Assembly (NCBI RefSeq): GCF_943181415.1
Contig: NZ_CALPBZ010000001.1
Location: forward strand, 744,001-808,000
DNA from: Microbacterium sp. Marseille-Q6648
GTDB taxonomy: Bacteria; Actinomycetota; Actinomycetes; Actinomycetales; Microbacteriaceae
Direction of reading: 5' to 3'
DNA length: 64,000 bases
The notes under the pieces were generated by a model that worked only from the letters and a program-made list of their open reading frames with translations, was not told the DNA's origin and searched no databases. The first letter of the stretch is position 1. Every line of letters starts with the position of its first letter. A program made the translations under genes and the position numbers. Shown in pieces: positions 1 through 9,646 of this stretch.

Positions 1-529
1 CACCGGACGCGTGCTGGAGATGAGCGTCACAGGTCCCCTCGAGCGCGTACGCAATCGCGTGTCGTACCCCTCGGGACTCAACCCCACGCTTCCACCGCTC
101 AAGGCCACCTCGCATGCAGTCAGAGTAGGGCTGGTTTTTACGTTTGGCCAGGACTTTTTACGCCTTGAAGGAACCTGTGGCGGGATGCGCCTAAATGGTA
201 CCGATCAGGCGCCCCACCGCGATGGGTGCCTGCGTGCATTGCTGTTCATCGGTGTTCCGGACTTGGACCGTTTCGGCTCCGACGCTGTCGGTGGCAGCCG
301 CCGGGTTGTGCGTTGTGTTGCGCTGCTCGATCGAGGCCGCATGGCGACCAGGGCGATCTCTTGAGGCGAAGTTTCGATTCGCGTGTCGCCGACGCTCGAG
401 TCTCCCCGCGGTCTCGAATGGCGCTGAACGACTATGGGCTTGCTCGCCACGACCCGCAGACAGAACGAGGGTCCTATTGCGTCGAACGCTCCAACTGCAC
501 CCCGGCTGACCCGTCGGACGGGACCGTGC
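1..529. other. Non-coding or unresolved left edge
   Basis: No convincing gene is visible here. Several open frames of 80-150 codons exist on both strands, but they overlap one another, are rich in Arg, Ser and Pro, and have no recognisable domain or ribosome binding site. The stretch lies downstream of the minus-strand metal-resistance genes, inside the presumed island. No tRNA fragment matching the tRNA-Glu at 12768-12843 is seen, so the left attachment site is not here. Confidence 0.5.
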
Positions 530-775
530 TCAGGTGCGTTCTTCGAGCGCCCGCACGACCTGTCGAAATTCGTCTGGGGTGATCTCGCCGCGCGCAAGGC
601 GTTCCTCGGCGATCTGACGCGCTGTGTTCGGCGCCGACGGAACCTGTCCCCCACGCGGAGACGAACCTGAAGCTGCGGTGCGGACGATCAAGATGATGAC
701 TGCCGCCAAGCTGAGCAGCAACATCACGCCGCCGAACCACATCCAGCCCCACCCGAAGCCGTTTCCGTACATCAT
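530..775 (-). CDS. SHOCT-domain small membrane protein
   Basis: The protein has 81 residues. A Trp/Gly/Met-rich N-terminus leads into one transmembrane helix at about residues 14-33. A charged linker follows, then a C-terminal SHOCT motif (A-E-E-R-L-A-R-G-E-I-T-P-D-E-F) at about residues 55-72. SHOCT is a short oligomerisation helix found at the C-termini of many small bacterial membrane proteins. This gene is the last of the minus-strand copper series, about 315 bp beyond the YHS gene. Similar SHOCT proteins often accompany copper-resistance genes. A direct role in metal handling is inferred from neighbourhood only. Confidence 0.8.
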   Translation of the reverse strand: MMYGNGFGWGWMWFGGVMLLLSLAAVIILIVRTAASGSSPRGGQVPSAPNTARQIAEERLARGEITPDEFRQVVRALEERT

Positions 776-1091
776 GAGCTGACCGCCCTTCTATCCGCCT
801 GCCTGGCCGATCCGTGACTCCAGCTTGCGCTGAAGCTTGAGCGTCCCTATAGGTCGAACGACCCGCGGTGCAAAGCACGGCATACTTCTCATGAACCTTC
901 CCGGGGACATTGATGATTGCCAAGTCGACGGCTCCGAAACCGCGTGTCGTGGGTGATCGACGTAAAGACATGCGAGGCGCGTGTGCGGCCTCTTCGCGAT
1001 GGATGCTAACGAAAACAGCGATTCAGGCACCATCCGGACACGAGCTCCCAGCCAGCCTGACGGTGGACGGTTCCTCGGTCTCGGCGATAGC
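776..1091. other. Intergenic region between YHS and SHOCT genes
   Basis: No gene is supported in these 316 bases. Open frames on the minus strand lack a domain and a usable start. A short dyad, CTCCAGC and GCTGAAG around a 4-base centre, lies at 818-835, about 43 bases upstream of the SHOCT start. It could be a regulator site, but there is no good -35/-10 pair around it, so it is not listed separately. Confidence 0.35.
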
Positions 1092-1277
1092 TCACGGGTG
1101 TCCGTATCGGTGGGGATCGGCGTCGAAAGCCTTGGCGCATCCGATTGAGCAGAAGTAGAACGTGGTGCCGCCGTGCTCTCGGGTTGTGGCGGCTGTGGCG
1201 GGGTCGATCGGCATTCCGCAGATCGGGTCAGTGACTAATACTGTGTTGTCGGTCGTGTCGTCGGTGTGGTGTGTCAT
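1092..1277 (-). CDS. YHS domain metal-binding protein
   Basis: The product is a 61-residue single-domain YHS protein. It has the D-P-I-C-G-M motif (Cys20), then F-Y-F-C-S-I-G-C (Cys43 and Cys47) and a Phe plus Pro-His-Arg-Tyr ending typical of the family. YHS domains bind soft metals and are found fused to or beside copper P-type ATPases. The N-terminus is His/Asp/Thr-rich. A strong ribosome binding site (GAGGAG, 6 bases ahead of ATG) supports the start. It lies 36 bases downstream of the CopB-like ATPase gene and is likely co-transcribed with it, probably as a cytosolic metal-buffering or delivery partner. Confidence 0.88.
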   Translation of the reverse strand: MTHHTDDTTDNTVLVTDPICGMPIDPATAATTREHGGTTFYFCSIGCAKAFDADPHRYGHP

Positions 1278-1313
1278 GGGATTCTCCTCGGGTTGGGGTC
1301 AGGCAGGGGACCG

Positions 1314-3824
1314 TCAGGATGCTGCGGGAGCGGGAGCGGGAGCGGGAGGTGAGGGCAGGCGCAGCCTCTTGAGCAGGAGCGCGTTGACGGCGACGATGAC
1401 GCTGGAGCCGGACATGGAGATGGCGGCGATCTCCGGGCTGAGCATGATCCCCAGCGAGGAGACGAACACGCCGGCGGCGATCGGGAGGGCAACGGCGTTG
1501 TAGCCGATGGCCCAGCCGAGGTTCTGTCGCATCTTGCGAACGGTGCCTTTTCCGATCCGCAGCGCGATCGCGACGTCGAGCGGGTCGGAGCGCATCAGAA
1601 CGACATCAGCAGTCTCGATGGCCACATCGGTTCCTGCGCCGATGGCGATGCCCAGGTCTGCTTGAGCGAGGGCGGGGGCGTCGTTCACGCCGTCGCCGAC
1701 CATGGCAACCTTCTTGCCCGCGCGTTGCAGCTCGGCGATCCGTGCGGACTTGTCCTCGGGGAGGACTTCGGCGATCACGGTGTCGATGCCCAACAGGGAA
1801 GCGATCCGCTTTGCCGTGGGTTCGTTGTCGCCGGTGAGCATGACGACCTCGATGCCAGCCTCGTGCAGGGCCGTGACCGCTGCGGCGGCGGTTTCTCGCG
1901 GCGCGTCCGCCAGCGCGATCACCCCCGCTGCCTCGCCGTCCACCGCGAATGCGATGGCGGTGCGGCCGGTGGAGGCCAGTCCGTGGAGGGCTGCCTCGAT
2001 GGGGCTGATGTCGATGCCCTCGTCGGCCATCAAACGGGTGTTGCCCATCACCACGCGGTGGCCGTCGACGGTGGCGACCGCGCCGAGCCCGGTCACGTTC
2101 CGGAATGCGCTGGCGGTGCGTCGGGGGATGTTGCGGGCGTCGGCGTAGGCGACGACCGCCCTGGCGAGCGGATGCTCAGATTCGCGTTCCGCTGCGGCCG
2201 CGAGGGAGAGCAGTTCGATGTCGTTCATGTCGATCGGCAGGTAGTCCGTGACTTCGGGTTCGCCCTTGGTCAGAGTGCCGGTCTTGTCGAGGACGACCAT
2301 ATCGATATGGGCAGCGGATTCCAGGGCGCTGGCGTTCTTGAACAGCACGCCGCGTTTGGCGCCGAGTCCGGTGCCGACCATGATCGCAGTCGGTGTGGCC
2401 AGGCCGAGCGCGTCGGGGCAGGTGATCACCACGACGGTGATGGCGAACAGGATCGCCGTGGGCACCGGCGCGCCGGTGAGCCACCAGGCCAGGAAGGTGA
2501 CCGTGCCGCCGATCAGGGCGACCAGGACCAGCCAGAACGCGGCACGGTCGGCGAGGCGTTGCCCGGGGGCCTTGGAGTTCTGCGCTTCCTGAACGAGGGC
2601 GACGATCTGCGCGAGGGCGGTGTCGGCGCCGACCTTGGTGGCCCGCACCCGGAGGGTCCCGGTGGTGTTGACGGTGGCCCCGATCACCTCGGAGCCGGGC
2701 GTCTTGAGGACCGGCAGGCTCTCTCCGGTCACCATCGATTCGTCGATCTCCGAGTCGCCTTCTTCGACGGTGCCGTCGGTCGGGATCTTCGCGCCGGGTC
2801 GCACCAGCATGAGATCGCCGGGGACGACGTCGGCGGTGGGCACCTCGACCTCTTCGCCGTCGCGGAGCACGACGGCGCGGGGAGGGGCGAGCTCGAGCAG
2901 GGTGCGAATCGCGTCGTTCGCCCCGCCGCGGGCGCGCATCTCCACCCAGTGGCCGAGCAGAACGAAGGCGGCAAGCACGGTGGCTGCCTCATAGAACACT
3001 TCACCGCCGCCGGTGAGGGTGACCGCCACGCTGTACAGCCAGCCGGTGCCGACACCGACCGCGACCAGCACCATCATGTCCAGGGTCCGGGCTCGGAGCG
3101 CGCGGAAAGCACCATCGAAGAAGATCCAGGCGGAGTAGAAGATCACCGGCAGCGAGAGGATCAGCGAGAAAACGTCATCGCGCAGCCCGAACGGTGCGGG
3201 AACGGTGAACCCCAGCACCTCCCGGCCGATCGGGGACCACAAGATGATCGGCACGGACAGCACGGCGGCCACGATGAAACGGTTGCGCATATCGCGGATC
3301 ATCGACGCCATGGACATTCCCGCGTGGCTTCCGCCGTGCCCCATCACATCCTGCATGCTGCGGTCGGCCATCTCGTGGCCGCCGTGATCCGGAGCTTGGT
3401 GTGGGCCCTGGCTCGCGGGGGTCTCGCCGCCTACAGGTGCGGGGCTGGTCATCGCGGCGTGATCGTGAGCCGGGCTCGCCGGGCCCAGGGGCCGTGCATC
3501 GCCGGGCGCCGGCACGTGTGGTTCGGTCAGGGGCGGGCGGTGGTCGGTGTGCGCCGGCCGGGTGGGGTCGTCGGCGGGATCGCAGATGTGCTCGGGGACG
3601 GACTGCCCGGCGCAGTGGTAGCCGCACTCGATGATCCACTGCCGCAGCTGATCCTGTGAGGTCAGCTCCGGGTTGTAGGTCACGTTCGCGGTCTGGGAGA
3701 CCGGGTTCGCCTCGACATCAGTGACACCCGCCTGCCGCAGCAGGGTGGCCTCGACCGTGGCCTTGGAGGACGCCCAGGACAACCCCTCGACTTCCAACAC
3801 CACGGTTCGCGTCGCGTTGCTCAT
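1314..3824 (-). CDS. CopB-like heavy-metal P-type ATPase with CPD motif
   Basis: This 836-residue P1B-type ATPase probably exports copper from the cytosol. The N-terminal ferredoxin-like HMA fold (residues 1-70) has lost its CxxC: the loop reads G-L-S-W-A-S-S. A His/Met-rich linker follows at about residues 90-175, as in CopB proteins. Then come transmembrane helices, the actuator TGES motif, and the intramembrane metal motif, which reads C469-P470-D471 rather than CPC or CPH. The phosphorylated Asp is D513 in DKTGT, and the TGDN and GDGVND motifs are intact. It is preceded by the BNR lipoprotein gene and followed by the YHS gene. GAGAAGAG upstream supports the ATG. All catalytic motifs are intact, so the CPD motif is not a sign of decay, but metal specificity (Cu+, Cu2+ or another) cannot be read directly. 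Confidence 0.92.
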   Translation of the reverse strand: MSNATRTVVLEVEGLSWASSKATVEATLLRQAGVTDVEANPVSQTANVTYNPELTSQDQLRQWIIECGYHCAGQSVPEHICDPADDPTRPAHTDHRPPLTEPHVPAPGDARPLGPASPAHDHAAMTSPAPVGGETPASQGPHQAPDHGGHEMADRSMQDVMGHGGSHAGMSMASMIRDMRNRFIVAAVLSVPIILWSPIGREVLGFTVPAPFGLRDDVFSLILSLPVIFYSAWIFFDGAFRALRARTLDMMVLVAVGVGTGWLYSVAVTLTGGGEVFYEAATVLAAFVLLGHWVEMRARGGANDAIRTLLELAPPRAVVLRDGEEVEVPTADVVPGDLMLVRPGAKIPTDGTVEEGDSEIDESMVTGESLPVLKTPGSEVIGATVNTTGTLRVRATKVGADTALAQIVALVQEAQNSKAPGQRLADRAAFWLVLVALIGGTVTFLAWWLTGAPVPTAILFAITVVVITCPDALGLATPTAIMVGTGLGAKRGVLFKNASALESAAHIDMVVLDKTGTLTKGEPEVTDYLPIDMNDIELLSLAAAAERESEHPLARAVVAYADARNIPRRTASAFRNVTGLGAVATVDGHRVVMGNTRLMADEGIDISPIEAALHGLASTGRTAIAFAVDGEAAGVIALADAPRETAAAAVTALHEAGIEVVMLTGDNEPTAKRIASLLGIDTVIAEVLPEDKSARIAELQRAGKKVAMVGDGVNDAPALAQADLGIAIGAGTDVAIETADVVLMRSDPLDVAIALRIGKGTVRKMRQNLGWAIGYNAVALPIAAGVFVSSLGIMLSPEIAAISMSGSSVIVAVNALLLKRLRLPSPPAPAPAPAAS

Positions 3825-3858
3825 GGTCTTCTCTTCTCGGTGATCGGCGGACGTGGGT

Positions 3859-4740
3859 TCATTGTGAAGCGTCCGTCCTGATGACAGTCCGCCAGGTGTT
3901 TCCGGCGTCGGTGGTTATGCGCACTCCGCCCTCGTCAGCGATGGCGACAGCTCCGTCGAAGCTGGCCGCGATTGCCGAAGCGGCGCCGGTGGCGTGCCCG
4001 GCGGTCTTCCAGACGGCCCCCTCGGTCGTGCTTCCGGTCCAGATCGTGCCGTCCGCATCGACCCCGATGATGCCCTCCTCCGCTGTCGGGTCGGCCGTGA
4101 TCACCAGAAGCGCCGGGGCGTTGGCGACCGCGGTGAAGGTGATGCCGCCGTCGCGGCTGACCACCAGACCCTCCGGAGTGGTGGCAGTGACCACATCGGC
4201 TTTCATCGGGTCGATGCTGATGTCACGTGCCGTCAGCGGGCCAAGGTCCTCCCAGGTCTGCCCGGCATCACTGCTCGCCGCGAGGACCGCCCGGTCGGAC
4301 GGAAGCCCGAGGAGGAAGTCGGGGGCGGCGGGGGTGGCGGCGAGAAGGTGGAAGTCGGTGACGCCTGCCAGCGACACCTGTTCCCAGCCGGCGTCGCTGT
4401 AGCGGACCAGGCCCACGTTGGGGGCAGTGAAGGTGTGGTCCTGGTTGGCCGGGTCAGGGTGGCCGGACGCGAGGATGGTGTCCGCGTGGACGGTCAGTCC
4501 CATCGCATCGAAGGTGGTCTTCCCGACCAGGGAGGTGTCGTCCGTCGTCGGGTCGACCCGGTAGACACCGGTGTGTGCGCCGACCAGCACCGCCCCGTCC
4601 GGGTCGAAAGCGACGTCGTGGACGTGCGGGATGAGATCGAGCGAGGTCTCATTCTCGGGTACAGCCGCGCATGCGGCGGCGGTCAGGACAACCGTGGTGG
4701 CGAGGCCAAAAGCGGCGAGAGTGCGTGTATGTGTCTTCAT
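3859..4740 (-). CDS. BNR/beta-propeller lipoprotein (F510_1955-like)
   Basis: The protein has 293 residues, with a lipoprotein signal whose lipobox is T-A-A-A-C (Cys24). The mature part carries repeated BNR-like blades such as S-S-D-A-G-Q-T-W-E (about residue 160), S-R-D-G-G-I-T-F and T-T-D-A-G-N-T-W, so it should fold as an extracellular beta-propeller tethered to the membrane. Related sialidase-like propellers occur in actinobacterial copper-resistance clusters, but no sialidase catalytic set is evident here. It lies between the DUF305 lipoprotein and the CopB-like ATPase genes on the same strand. A role in handling exported metal or envelope stress is inference from context. Confidence 0.8.
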   Translation of the reverse strand: MKTHTRTLAAFGLATTVVLTAAACAAVPENETSLDLIPHVHDVAFDPDGAVLVGAHTGVYRVDPTTDDTSLVGKTTFDAMGLTVHADTILASGHPDPANQDHTFTAPNVGLVRYSDAGWEQVSLAGVTDFHLLAATPAAPDFLLGLPSDRAVLAASSDAGQTWEDLGPLTARDISIDPMKADVVTATTPEGLVVSRDGGITFTAVANAPALLVITADPTAEEGIIGVDADGTIWTGSTTEGAVWKTAGHATGAASAIAASFDGAVAIADEGGVRITTDAGNTWRTVIRTDASQ

Positions 4741-4796
4741 GGTGGCGGTCTCCCTGGGTCAGGGGCCGGCCGTCGGGTACGGCCGGCCCCTGACGG

Positions 4797-5381
4797 TCAG
4801 AGTGTCGCGAGAATGTCCTCCATCGTGGTGATCTCGGTGGTCTGTGAGGCGATGATGGCCTCTGCGAGGGCGATCACGTCGGCGTTCTGGCCGTTCTCGA
4901 CCTCGGTCTGCGCCATGTCGATCGCGCCCTGATGGTGGACGATCATCTGCTCCAGGAAGAGGCGGGACGCCTCCACACCACTGGCGTCCTCGAGGGCTTG
5001 CATGTCGGTGTCGGACATCATCCCGTGGTCCATGCCGCCCATGTCCCCCATCGGGGTGCCCCAGTCATCGAGCCAGGACTCCATCAGCTCGATCTCCGGG
5101 CCTTGGGCGGCCTTGATCTGCTCCGCCAGGGTGCTGACGCGCTCGTCGATGCCGTCCTTGCCGAGGATCATGTCGGCCATCTCAACGGCTTGTTCGTGAT
5201 GGGGAATCATCATCATCGTGAACTGCATGTCGGCGTTGTTCACGTCGGCAGCGGGAGACGCCGACGAGCCCATTCCGGGCATGTTGGGCATCCCGCCGCT
5301 GCCGGTGGTGCCGGCGCAGCCGGCGAGGGCGAGCAGGGCGGTCAGGGTGATCGCGGCGGTCGCCGCGGCACGGTTCTTCAT
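4797..5381 (-). CDS. DUF305 lipoprotein
   Basis: The product is 194 residues from an ATG with an excellent ribosome binding site (GAGGAG, 6 bases upstream). An in-frame ATG 33 bases further upstream has no such site. The signal peptide ends in lipobox L-A-G-C (Cys22). Two DUF305 halves follow, with M-M-M-I-P-H-H-E-Q-A at about residue 55 and M-I-V-H-H-Q-G-A-I at about residue 148, separated by a Met/His-rich segment (G-G-M-D-H-G-M-M). DUF305 is a ferritin-like helical fold. The repeated HH and Met motifs fit metal binding outside the membrane. It sits between the DUF6153 and BNR-lipoprotein genes. Confidence 0.9.
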   Translation of the reverse strand: MKNRAAATAAITLTALLALAGCAGTTGSGGMPNMPGMGSSASPAADVNNADMQFTMMMIPHHEQAVEMADMILGKDGIDERVSTLAEQIKAAQGPEIELMESWLDDWGTPMGDMGGMDHGMMSDTDMQALEDASGVEASRLFLEQMIVHHQGAIDMAQTEVENGQNADVIALAEAIIASQTTEITTMEDILATL

Positions 5382-5470
5382 GTGGTTCTCCTCAGTCGTC
5401 TGTGTGGCGCGCACGATCGGTGTGATCGCGCGCGAAAGCTCGGCTGCCCTGACGGGTCAGCGAGCTGCCA

Positions 5471-5887
5471 TCACGTACGACTGATGCAGAGAACGAGAAG
5501 AGAGGGTGGTCGGGACAGCGCTGCCCGGCCGGCGACCATGAGGGGTCCGGCGCGGCCGAACACGACACCCCAGCTGACGCCAGCGCGGGGCAGGAGGAAA
5601 AGCAGCGATACGACCAGGAGGGCAAGGACGCACGCCATCGCGAGCATGGCTTCATGCCCACCGCAGTCGGGGCAACCGTCGTCAGCCGGTGGCGCATCGT
5701 GGCCGTGGGCGGCGCCGGCTTCCTGCACGGACACGGCGGCGGCAGGCTCGGCGTGGCCTGTCGGGGCGGCCAGCGCGTGCATGGCGAGCAGCCCGATGAT
5801 GAGCGCGGCGGTGAGGGCGATGAGCAACAGCACAGAGTGACCCAGCCCGGAAGGGCCGCGACGCAGATGCTGCGCGAGAGTGATCAT
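5471..5887 (-). CDS. DUF6153 family membrane protein
   Basis: The protein has 138 residues. A transmembrane helix lies at about residues 17-41, followed by an Ala/His-rich extracellular segment with G-C-P-D-C-G-G-H (two Cys about residue 72), and a second helix at about residues 80-100. The layout and the CxxC-GGH motif match DUF6153, a small actinobacterial membrane family usually found beside copper genes. A GGAGG element about 10 bases before the ATG supports the start. It begins 71 bases downstream of copA. The Cys and His cluster suggests a metal ligand on the outer face; function is otherwise unknown. Confidence 0.75.
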   Translation of the reverse strand: MITLAQHLRRGPSGLGHSVLLLIALTAALIIGLLAMHALAAPTGHAEPAAAVSVQEAGAAHGHDAPPADDGCPDCGGHEAMLAMACVLALLVVSLLFLLPRAGVSWGVVFGRAGPLMVAGRAALSRPPSLLVLCISRT

Positions 5888-5958
5888 CGAGAACTCACCT
5901 CCTCCCCTTCAGGGTAATCGTCCCTGGCGGCCGGCATGGAACCGCCAGCCGCCAGGTC

Positions 5959-8232
5959 TCAAACGTGCTGCGGTTCCCGCGCCACGGGTGCGGTCGGTAC
6001 CGTCGGCGCCGGCGCTGGGCGGAACCGTCGCAGGCGGAGGCTGTTGGTCACCACAAACACCGACGACAGGGCCATCGCTGCGGCGGCAACCAGGGGGTTG
6101 AGCAGGCCGAGCATCGCGATCGGGATCGCGGCGATGTTGTACGCGAACGCCCAGAACAGGTTGCCCTTGATGGTGCCCAGCGTCCGGCGCGACAGTCGGA
6201 TCGCATCCGCGACAACCAGGAGATCGCCGGAGGCGATGGTTACGTCGCTGGCGGCGATGGCGGCGTCCGTCCCGCCGCCCATCGCGATGCCGAGGTCGGC
6301 CGCGGCGAGGGCGGCGGCATCGTTCACACCGTCGCCGACCATGGCCACCACACGCCCCGAGGATTGCAGCTGCCGGATGGCGTCGAGCTTTCCTGCGGGG
6401 GTGACCCCAGCCCGAACCTCATCGATGCCGACCAGACCCGCGATGTGCTCGGCGGCGCCGGCGTTGTCGCCCGTGAGCAGCACGGGACGCAGGCCCAGGG
6501 CGCGGAATCGGGCGATCGCGTCCGCGCTGGTGGGCTTGACGGTGTCGGAGACCGCGACGATGCCGAGGAAGTCCCCGTCGCGGGCGACCGCGATCACCGT
6601 GCCCCCAGCAGCCTCCAACACCTCAGCCTCACCGCGGAAACGGATCGGCAGATGAACGGACCACTGGTCCTGCACCCACTCCGGGCGTCCAGCCACGACG
6701 AGCGAGCCTTCCAGAACGGCCTGGACGCCGAACCCGGCGTGCGACGCGAACGACTCCGCCACCGGTGCCGCGCCACCATGAGCGCTCGCGATGGCCCGCG
6801 CCACGGGGTGTTCGGATCCCCACTCCGCGCCGGCGGCGATCCGCAGCAACTCGTCATCGGTAACGCCGGGCGCCGCCGAGACGGTGGTGACGGTCATCGC
6901 GCCCTGGGTGATGGTTCCGGTCTTGTCCAGCACGATCGTGTCGACCTGACGGGTCTGCTCAAGCACCTGCGGCCCACGAATGAGGATGCCCAGCTGTGAC
7001 CCGCGTCCGGTGCCGACCAGCAGCGCGGTCGGAGTGGCCAAGCCCAGCGCGCACGGGCAGGCGATGATCAGCGTCGCCACCGCAGCAGTGAACGCGACCT
7101 CGACGGACCCACCGACCAGCATCCACCCGACGAAAGCGACGATGGCCAGGAGGATCACGATCGGAACGAACACGGCCGAGACCCGGTCGGCGAGACGCTG
7201 CACGCGCGCCTTGCCGGTCTGAGCGTCATCCATCAGCCGCTGCATCCGCGCCAGCTCCGTGTCCGCCCCGACCCTCGTGATCTCGACGATCAGGCGTCCG
7301 CCAACGTTCACGGTGGCGCCCACGACGCGGGATCCGACGGTGACCTCGACCGGCACGGATTCGCCGGTCAGCATGCTGGCGTCGATCGCCGAGGCGCCGT
7401 CGACGACGAGCCCGTCCGAGGGGATCTTCTCGCCGGGGCGCACCAGCACCCGGTCCCCGACGGCAAGCTGTGCGACCGGAACACGCTGCTCCACCCCGCC
7501 GACGAGGCGCGTGGCGTCCTTGGCGCCGAGTTCGAGCAGGGCGCGCAACGCCTCGGAGGAGGACTTCTTCGCCCGGGCTTCGGCGTACCGGCCGGCCAGG
7601 ATGAACACCGTGACGAGGGCGGCGACTTCCAGGTAGATCTCCCCGCTTCCCGCTTCCGGGCTGCCGAAGAGGGTGAAGGTCATGTGCATGCCCGGCATCC
7701 CCGCCATCCCGAAGAACAGCGCGTACAACGACCAGCCGAAAGCGGCGATCACGCCAACGCTGATCAGGGTGTCCATCGTGGCGGCGCCGTGGCGGGCGTT
7801 CACGAACGCTGCGCGGTGGAACGGCCAGGCGCCCCACACCGCGACCGGCGCGGTCAGGGTCAGCGCGAGCCACTGCCAGTAGGTGAACTGCAGCACCGGG
7901 ATCATCGACATGAGCGCGACCGGCACGGCCAGGGCCGTGCTGATCAGCAGCCGGCGTCGCAGGGACACCAGCTCGACGTCGTCGGGGGGTGTTGCGGCCG
8001 TTGTGAACTCATCGATGACGGGGGCGGGAAGCGTCGCGGAGTAGCCGGCGGATTCGACCGCCGCGATCAGCTGCGCCGTCTCCACCCCGTCGGCGTGCAC
8101 GCGCGCCTTCTCGGTCGCGTAATTGACCGTCGCCTCCACACCCGGGATCTTGTTGAGCTTGCGCTCGATCCGGGTCGCGCAGGATGCGCAGGTCATCCCC
8201 GAGATCTCGAGGTCCACATCGACGGTGCTCAT
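5959..8232 (-). CDS. copA: Copper-exporting P1B-type ATPase CopA
   Basis: This 757-residue ATPase should export Cu(I) across the cytoplasmic membrane using ATP. An N-terminal HMA domain has G-M-T-C-A-S-C (Cys15, Cys18). The membrane segments contain the canonical C392-P393-C394 motif. The actuator TGES, phosphorylation site D436 in DKTGT, TGDN and GDGVND motifs are all present, and the C-terminal helices carry the usual N-x-x-A-I-P-I-A and M-A-L-S-S motifs. The length is normal for CopA. Its ATG overlaps the copZ stop by four bases (ATGA), so it is translationally coupled to the chaperone, in the csoR-copZ-copA transcription unit. Confidence 0.95.
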   Translation of the reverse strand: MSTVDVDLEISGMTCASCATRIERKLNKIPGVEATVNYATEKARVHADGVETAQLIAAVESAGYSATLPAPVIDEFTTAATPPDDVELVSLRRRLLISTALAVPVALMSMIPVLQFTYWQWLALTLTAPVAVWGAWPFHRAAFVNARHGAATMDTLISVGVIAAFGWSLYALFFGMAGMPGMHMTFTLFGSPEAGSGEIYLEVAALVTVFILAGRYAEARAKKSSSEALRALLELGAKDATRLVGGVEQRVPVAQLAVGDRVLVRPGEKIPSDGLVVDGASAIDASMLTGESVPVEVTVGSRVVGATVNVGGRLIVEITRVGADTELARMQRLMDDAQTGKARVQRLADRVSAVFVPIVILLAIVAFVGWMLVGGSVEVAFTAAVATLIIACPCALGLATPTALLVGTGRGSQLGILIRGPQVLEQTRQVDTIVLDKTGTITQGAMTVTTVSAAPGVTDDELLRIAAGAEWGSEHPVARAIASAHGGAAPVAESFASHAGFGVQAVLEGSLVVAGRPEWVQDQWSVHLPIRFRGEAEVLEAAGGTVIAVARDGDFLGIVAVSDTVKPTSADAIARFRALGLRPVLLTGDNAGAAEHIAGLVGIDEVRAGVTPAGKLDAIRQLQSSGRVVAMVGDGVNDAAALAAADLGIAMGGGTDAAIAASDVTIASGDLLVVADAIRLSRRTLGTIKGNLFWAFAYNIAAIPIAMLGLLNPLVAAAAMALSSVFVVTNSLRLRRFRPAPAPTVPTAPVAREPQHV

Positions 8233-8555
8233 GCGGGTGTGCCGGCGAGGGCGTACCCCGCCTCCTCCACCGCGGCTCGCACGCGTGCGGCATCGATCGG
8301 CGCGGCGCTGTGGATCGTGACCCGTGAGGTGCCGCCGGCGTTCAGGTCGACCGAGACGTTGTCGACACCGTCGATCGCGGAGATCTCCTCGGTGACGCTC
8401 ATCACGCAGTGCGAGCAGGTCATCCCCTCAACCAGCACCTCTTCGGTGATCGTGGATGCGGCGGGCTGCGTGTCGGGGACGGATGCCGTGGCGCAGCAGC
8501 TGCATCCGGCGGCGGAGTCGGTCAGGCCCAGGTCGGTGCGCTCGTTCGTGGTCAT
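8229..8555 (-). CDS. copZ: CopZ-type copper chaperone (HMA domain)
   Basis: The 108-residue protein has one HMA domain at about residues 38-105 with G-M-T-C-S-H-C (Cys47, Cys50). It should bind Cu(I) in the cytosol and hand it to CopA, whose gene overlaps its 3' end. An additional N-terminal segment of about 35 residues carries a separate cysteine cluster, G-C-S-C-C (Cys18, 20, 21), not present in the minimal 68-residue CopZ, which may be a second metal site. The gene starts 31 bases downstream of csoR. A GAAAGGAC element lies just upstream of the ATG. Confidence 0.92.
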   Translation of the reverse strand: MTTNERTDLGLTDSAAGCSCCATASVPDTQPAASTITEEVLVEGMTCSHCVMSVTEEISAIDGVDNVSVDLNAGGTSRVTIHSAAPIDAARVRAAVEEAGYALAGTPA

Positions 8556-8586
8556 GATGTGTGTCCTTTCGGTTCAGGGGTAGGGG

Positions 8587-8868
8587 TCAGGAGCGGACAA
8601 GGCGAGCGATCGCCTCGTTCGCTTCTCGGATCTTCTCTTCGGCTACCGGGCCGCCTTCAGCTGCAGCCTCAGCGACGCAGTGGGACAGATGATCCGCCAG
8701 CAGCGACAACGCGACCGTCTCCAGCGCGCTCGTCGCCGCCGACACCTGGGTGAGGATGTCGATGCAGTACTTGTCGTTGTCGACCATTCGCGCGATGCCG
8801 CGCACCTGCCCCTCAGCCCGGCTCAGCCGCTTCAGCAGATCATCTTTGTTTCCCGCATAACCGTTCAT
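8587..8868 (-). CDS. csoR: CsoR-family copper-sensing repressor
   Basis: The product is a 93-residue all-helical CsoR repressor. The Cu(I) ligand set C-x24-H-x3-C is intact as Cys35, His60 and Cys64. CsoR binds operator DNA as the apo form and lets go when Cu(I) binds, so it should switch on csoR-copZ-copA under copper. The gene is first in that unit. An operator-like palindrome and a -10 element (TATAGT, 8877-8882, minus strand) lie right in front of the ATG, suggesting autoregulation and a leaderless or nearly leaderless transcript. Confidence 0.95.
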   Translation of the reverse strand: MNGYAGNKDDLLKRLSRAEGQVRGIARMVDNDKYCIDILTQVSAATSALETVALSLLADHLSHCVAEAAAEGGPVAEEKIREANEAIARLVRS

Positions 8869-8876
8869 GACTCCAT

Positions 8877-8897
8877 ACTATACCCCCCTAGGGTATA
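8877..8897 (-). promoter_or_regulatory. CsoR operator overlapping the csoR -10 element
   Basis: A palindrome, TATACCC and GGGTATA around CCCTA, occupies 8879-8897. G/C runs flanked by TA steps are the pattern of known CsoR operators. On the minus strand it overlaps the hexamer TATAGT (8877-8882), whose distance to the csoR ATG (8 bases) predicts transcription starting at or within two bases of the start codon. No good -35 hexamer is visible, as is common in high-GC actinobacteria. Confidence 0.75.
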
Positions 8898-8995
8898 TAT
8901 GGCGTTGTCGCGCTCAGCGCGCGGGGGGCGAGGAAAGTCTCACGCTCGCCTGCCAGCGGGAAGGCTCCGCGCGTCCGGCGGCGGACAGTCCAGAA

Positions 8996-9613
8996 CTACT
9001 CGGTGGTGGTCTCGTTCGCGCAGCTTCGGTCTGCTTCTCCCGAGAAGGTTGGCGCGGCTCGCGAGGCCGCCTCTTCCGGAGTGGTTGCCGGCCCGTTGGT
9101 TTGAATGTCGTCGATAAGCCAGTCCATCAGGAGGATCTCCCGTTTCTGCGCCTCGATGATCTCGACGGCCAGCTCGCAGACGCGCACGTCTTGTATCTGT
9201 GCGCGCTCGGACCGCGTGATGGCGAGGGAGTGGTGCGGGATCATCCCATTCATGAACGCGGTGTCGCCGACGGTGATCTGGCTGCGATCCAGAAACACGC
9301 CTCCGGCGATCAGGAGGATTCCGACGCCGACGATGGCGATGTTCGCCTTGGTGTTCTTGTACATGTTCAGCATCCAGGCGATCATCACGAGCACCATGGC
9401 GCCGCCCATGGTGACGGTCATGAACACCCGGCTCTGACTGAACCGGATGTGGCTCCACTCCCATGAGCCGACGAACATGACCCAGTACATGACGACCATG
9501 GCAGTGAGGATCATCGCCGCGAATCGCAGGTACATCGCAGCCGACGTGCGGGGCTTGTCGTCTTCCGAGTGTTGGTGATCTGAGGTGTGCTGATCGTTAT
9601 CGGTTTTCGACAT
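8996..9613 (-). CDS. DUF305 membrane protein
   Basis: The protein has 205 residues. A His-rich hydrophilic N-terminus (about 1-24) is followed by three transmembrane helices at about 27-48, 62-82 and 89-107, then a DUF305 half-domain containing F-M-N-G-M-I-P-H-H-S-L-A-I (about residue 120). Unlike the lipoprotein at 4797-5381, it has only one DUF305 unit and is anchored by helices instead of lipid. It lies between csp and csoR on the same strand, with GAAAGGAC before the ATG. Likely membrane-associated metal binding; the exact role is unknown. Confidence 0.85.
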   Translation of the reverse strand: MSKTDNDQHTSDHQHSEDDKPRTSAAMYLRFAAMILTAMVVMYWVMFVGSWEWSHIRFSQSRVFMTVTMGGAMVLVMIAWMLNMYKNTKANIAIVGVGILLIAGGVFLDRSQITVGDTAFMNGMIPHHSLAITRSERAQIQDVRVCELAVEIIEAQKREILLMDWLIDDIQTNGPATTPEEAASRAAPTFSGEADRSCANETTTE

Positions 9614-9646
9614 CAGAGGCGTCCTTTCTTTGCTCGATCTGACTCT

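Noticed and set aside
818-835. Dyad CTCCAGC-TTGC-GCTGAAG as a MerR-type operator for the SHOCT gene
   Set aside because: No -35/-10 pair with the 19-20-bp spacing used by MerR proteins surrounds it, and no MerR-family gene is in the window.
1662-3659. 665-codon plus-strand open frame opposite the CopB-like ATPase
   Set aside because: It is the antisense shadow of a clearly conserved ATPase. The translation is Gly/Asp/His/Arg-rich without domain or ribosome binding site; such frames are common in very GC-rich DNA.
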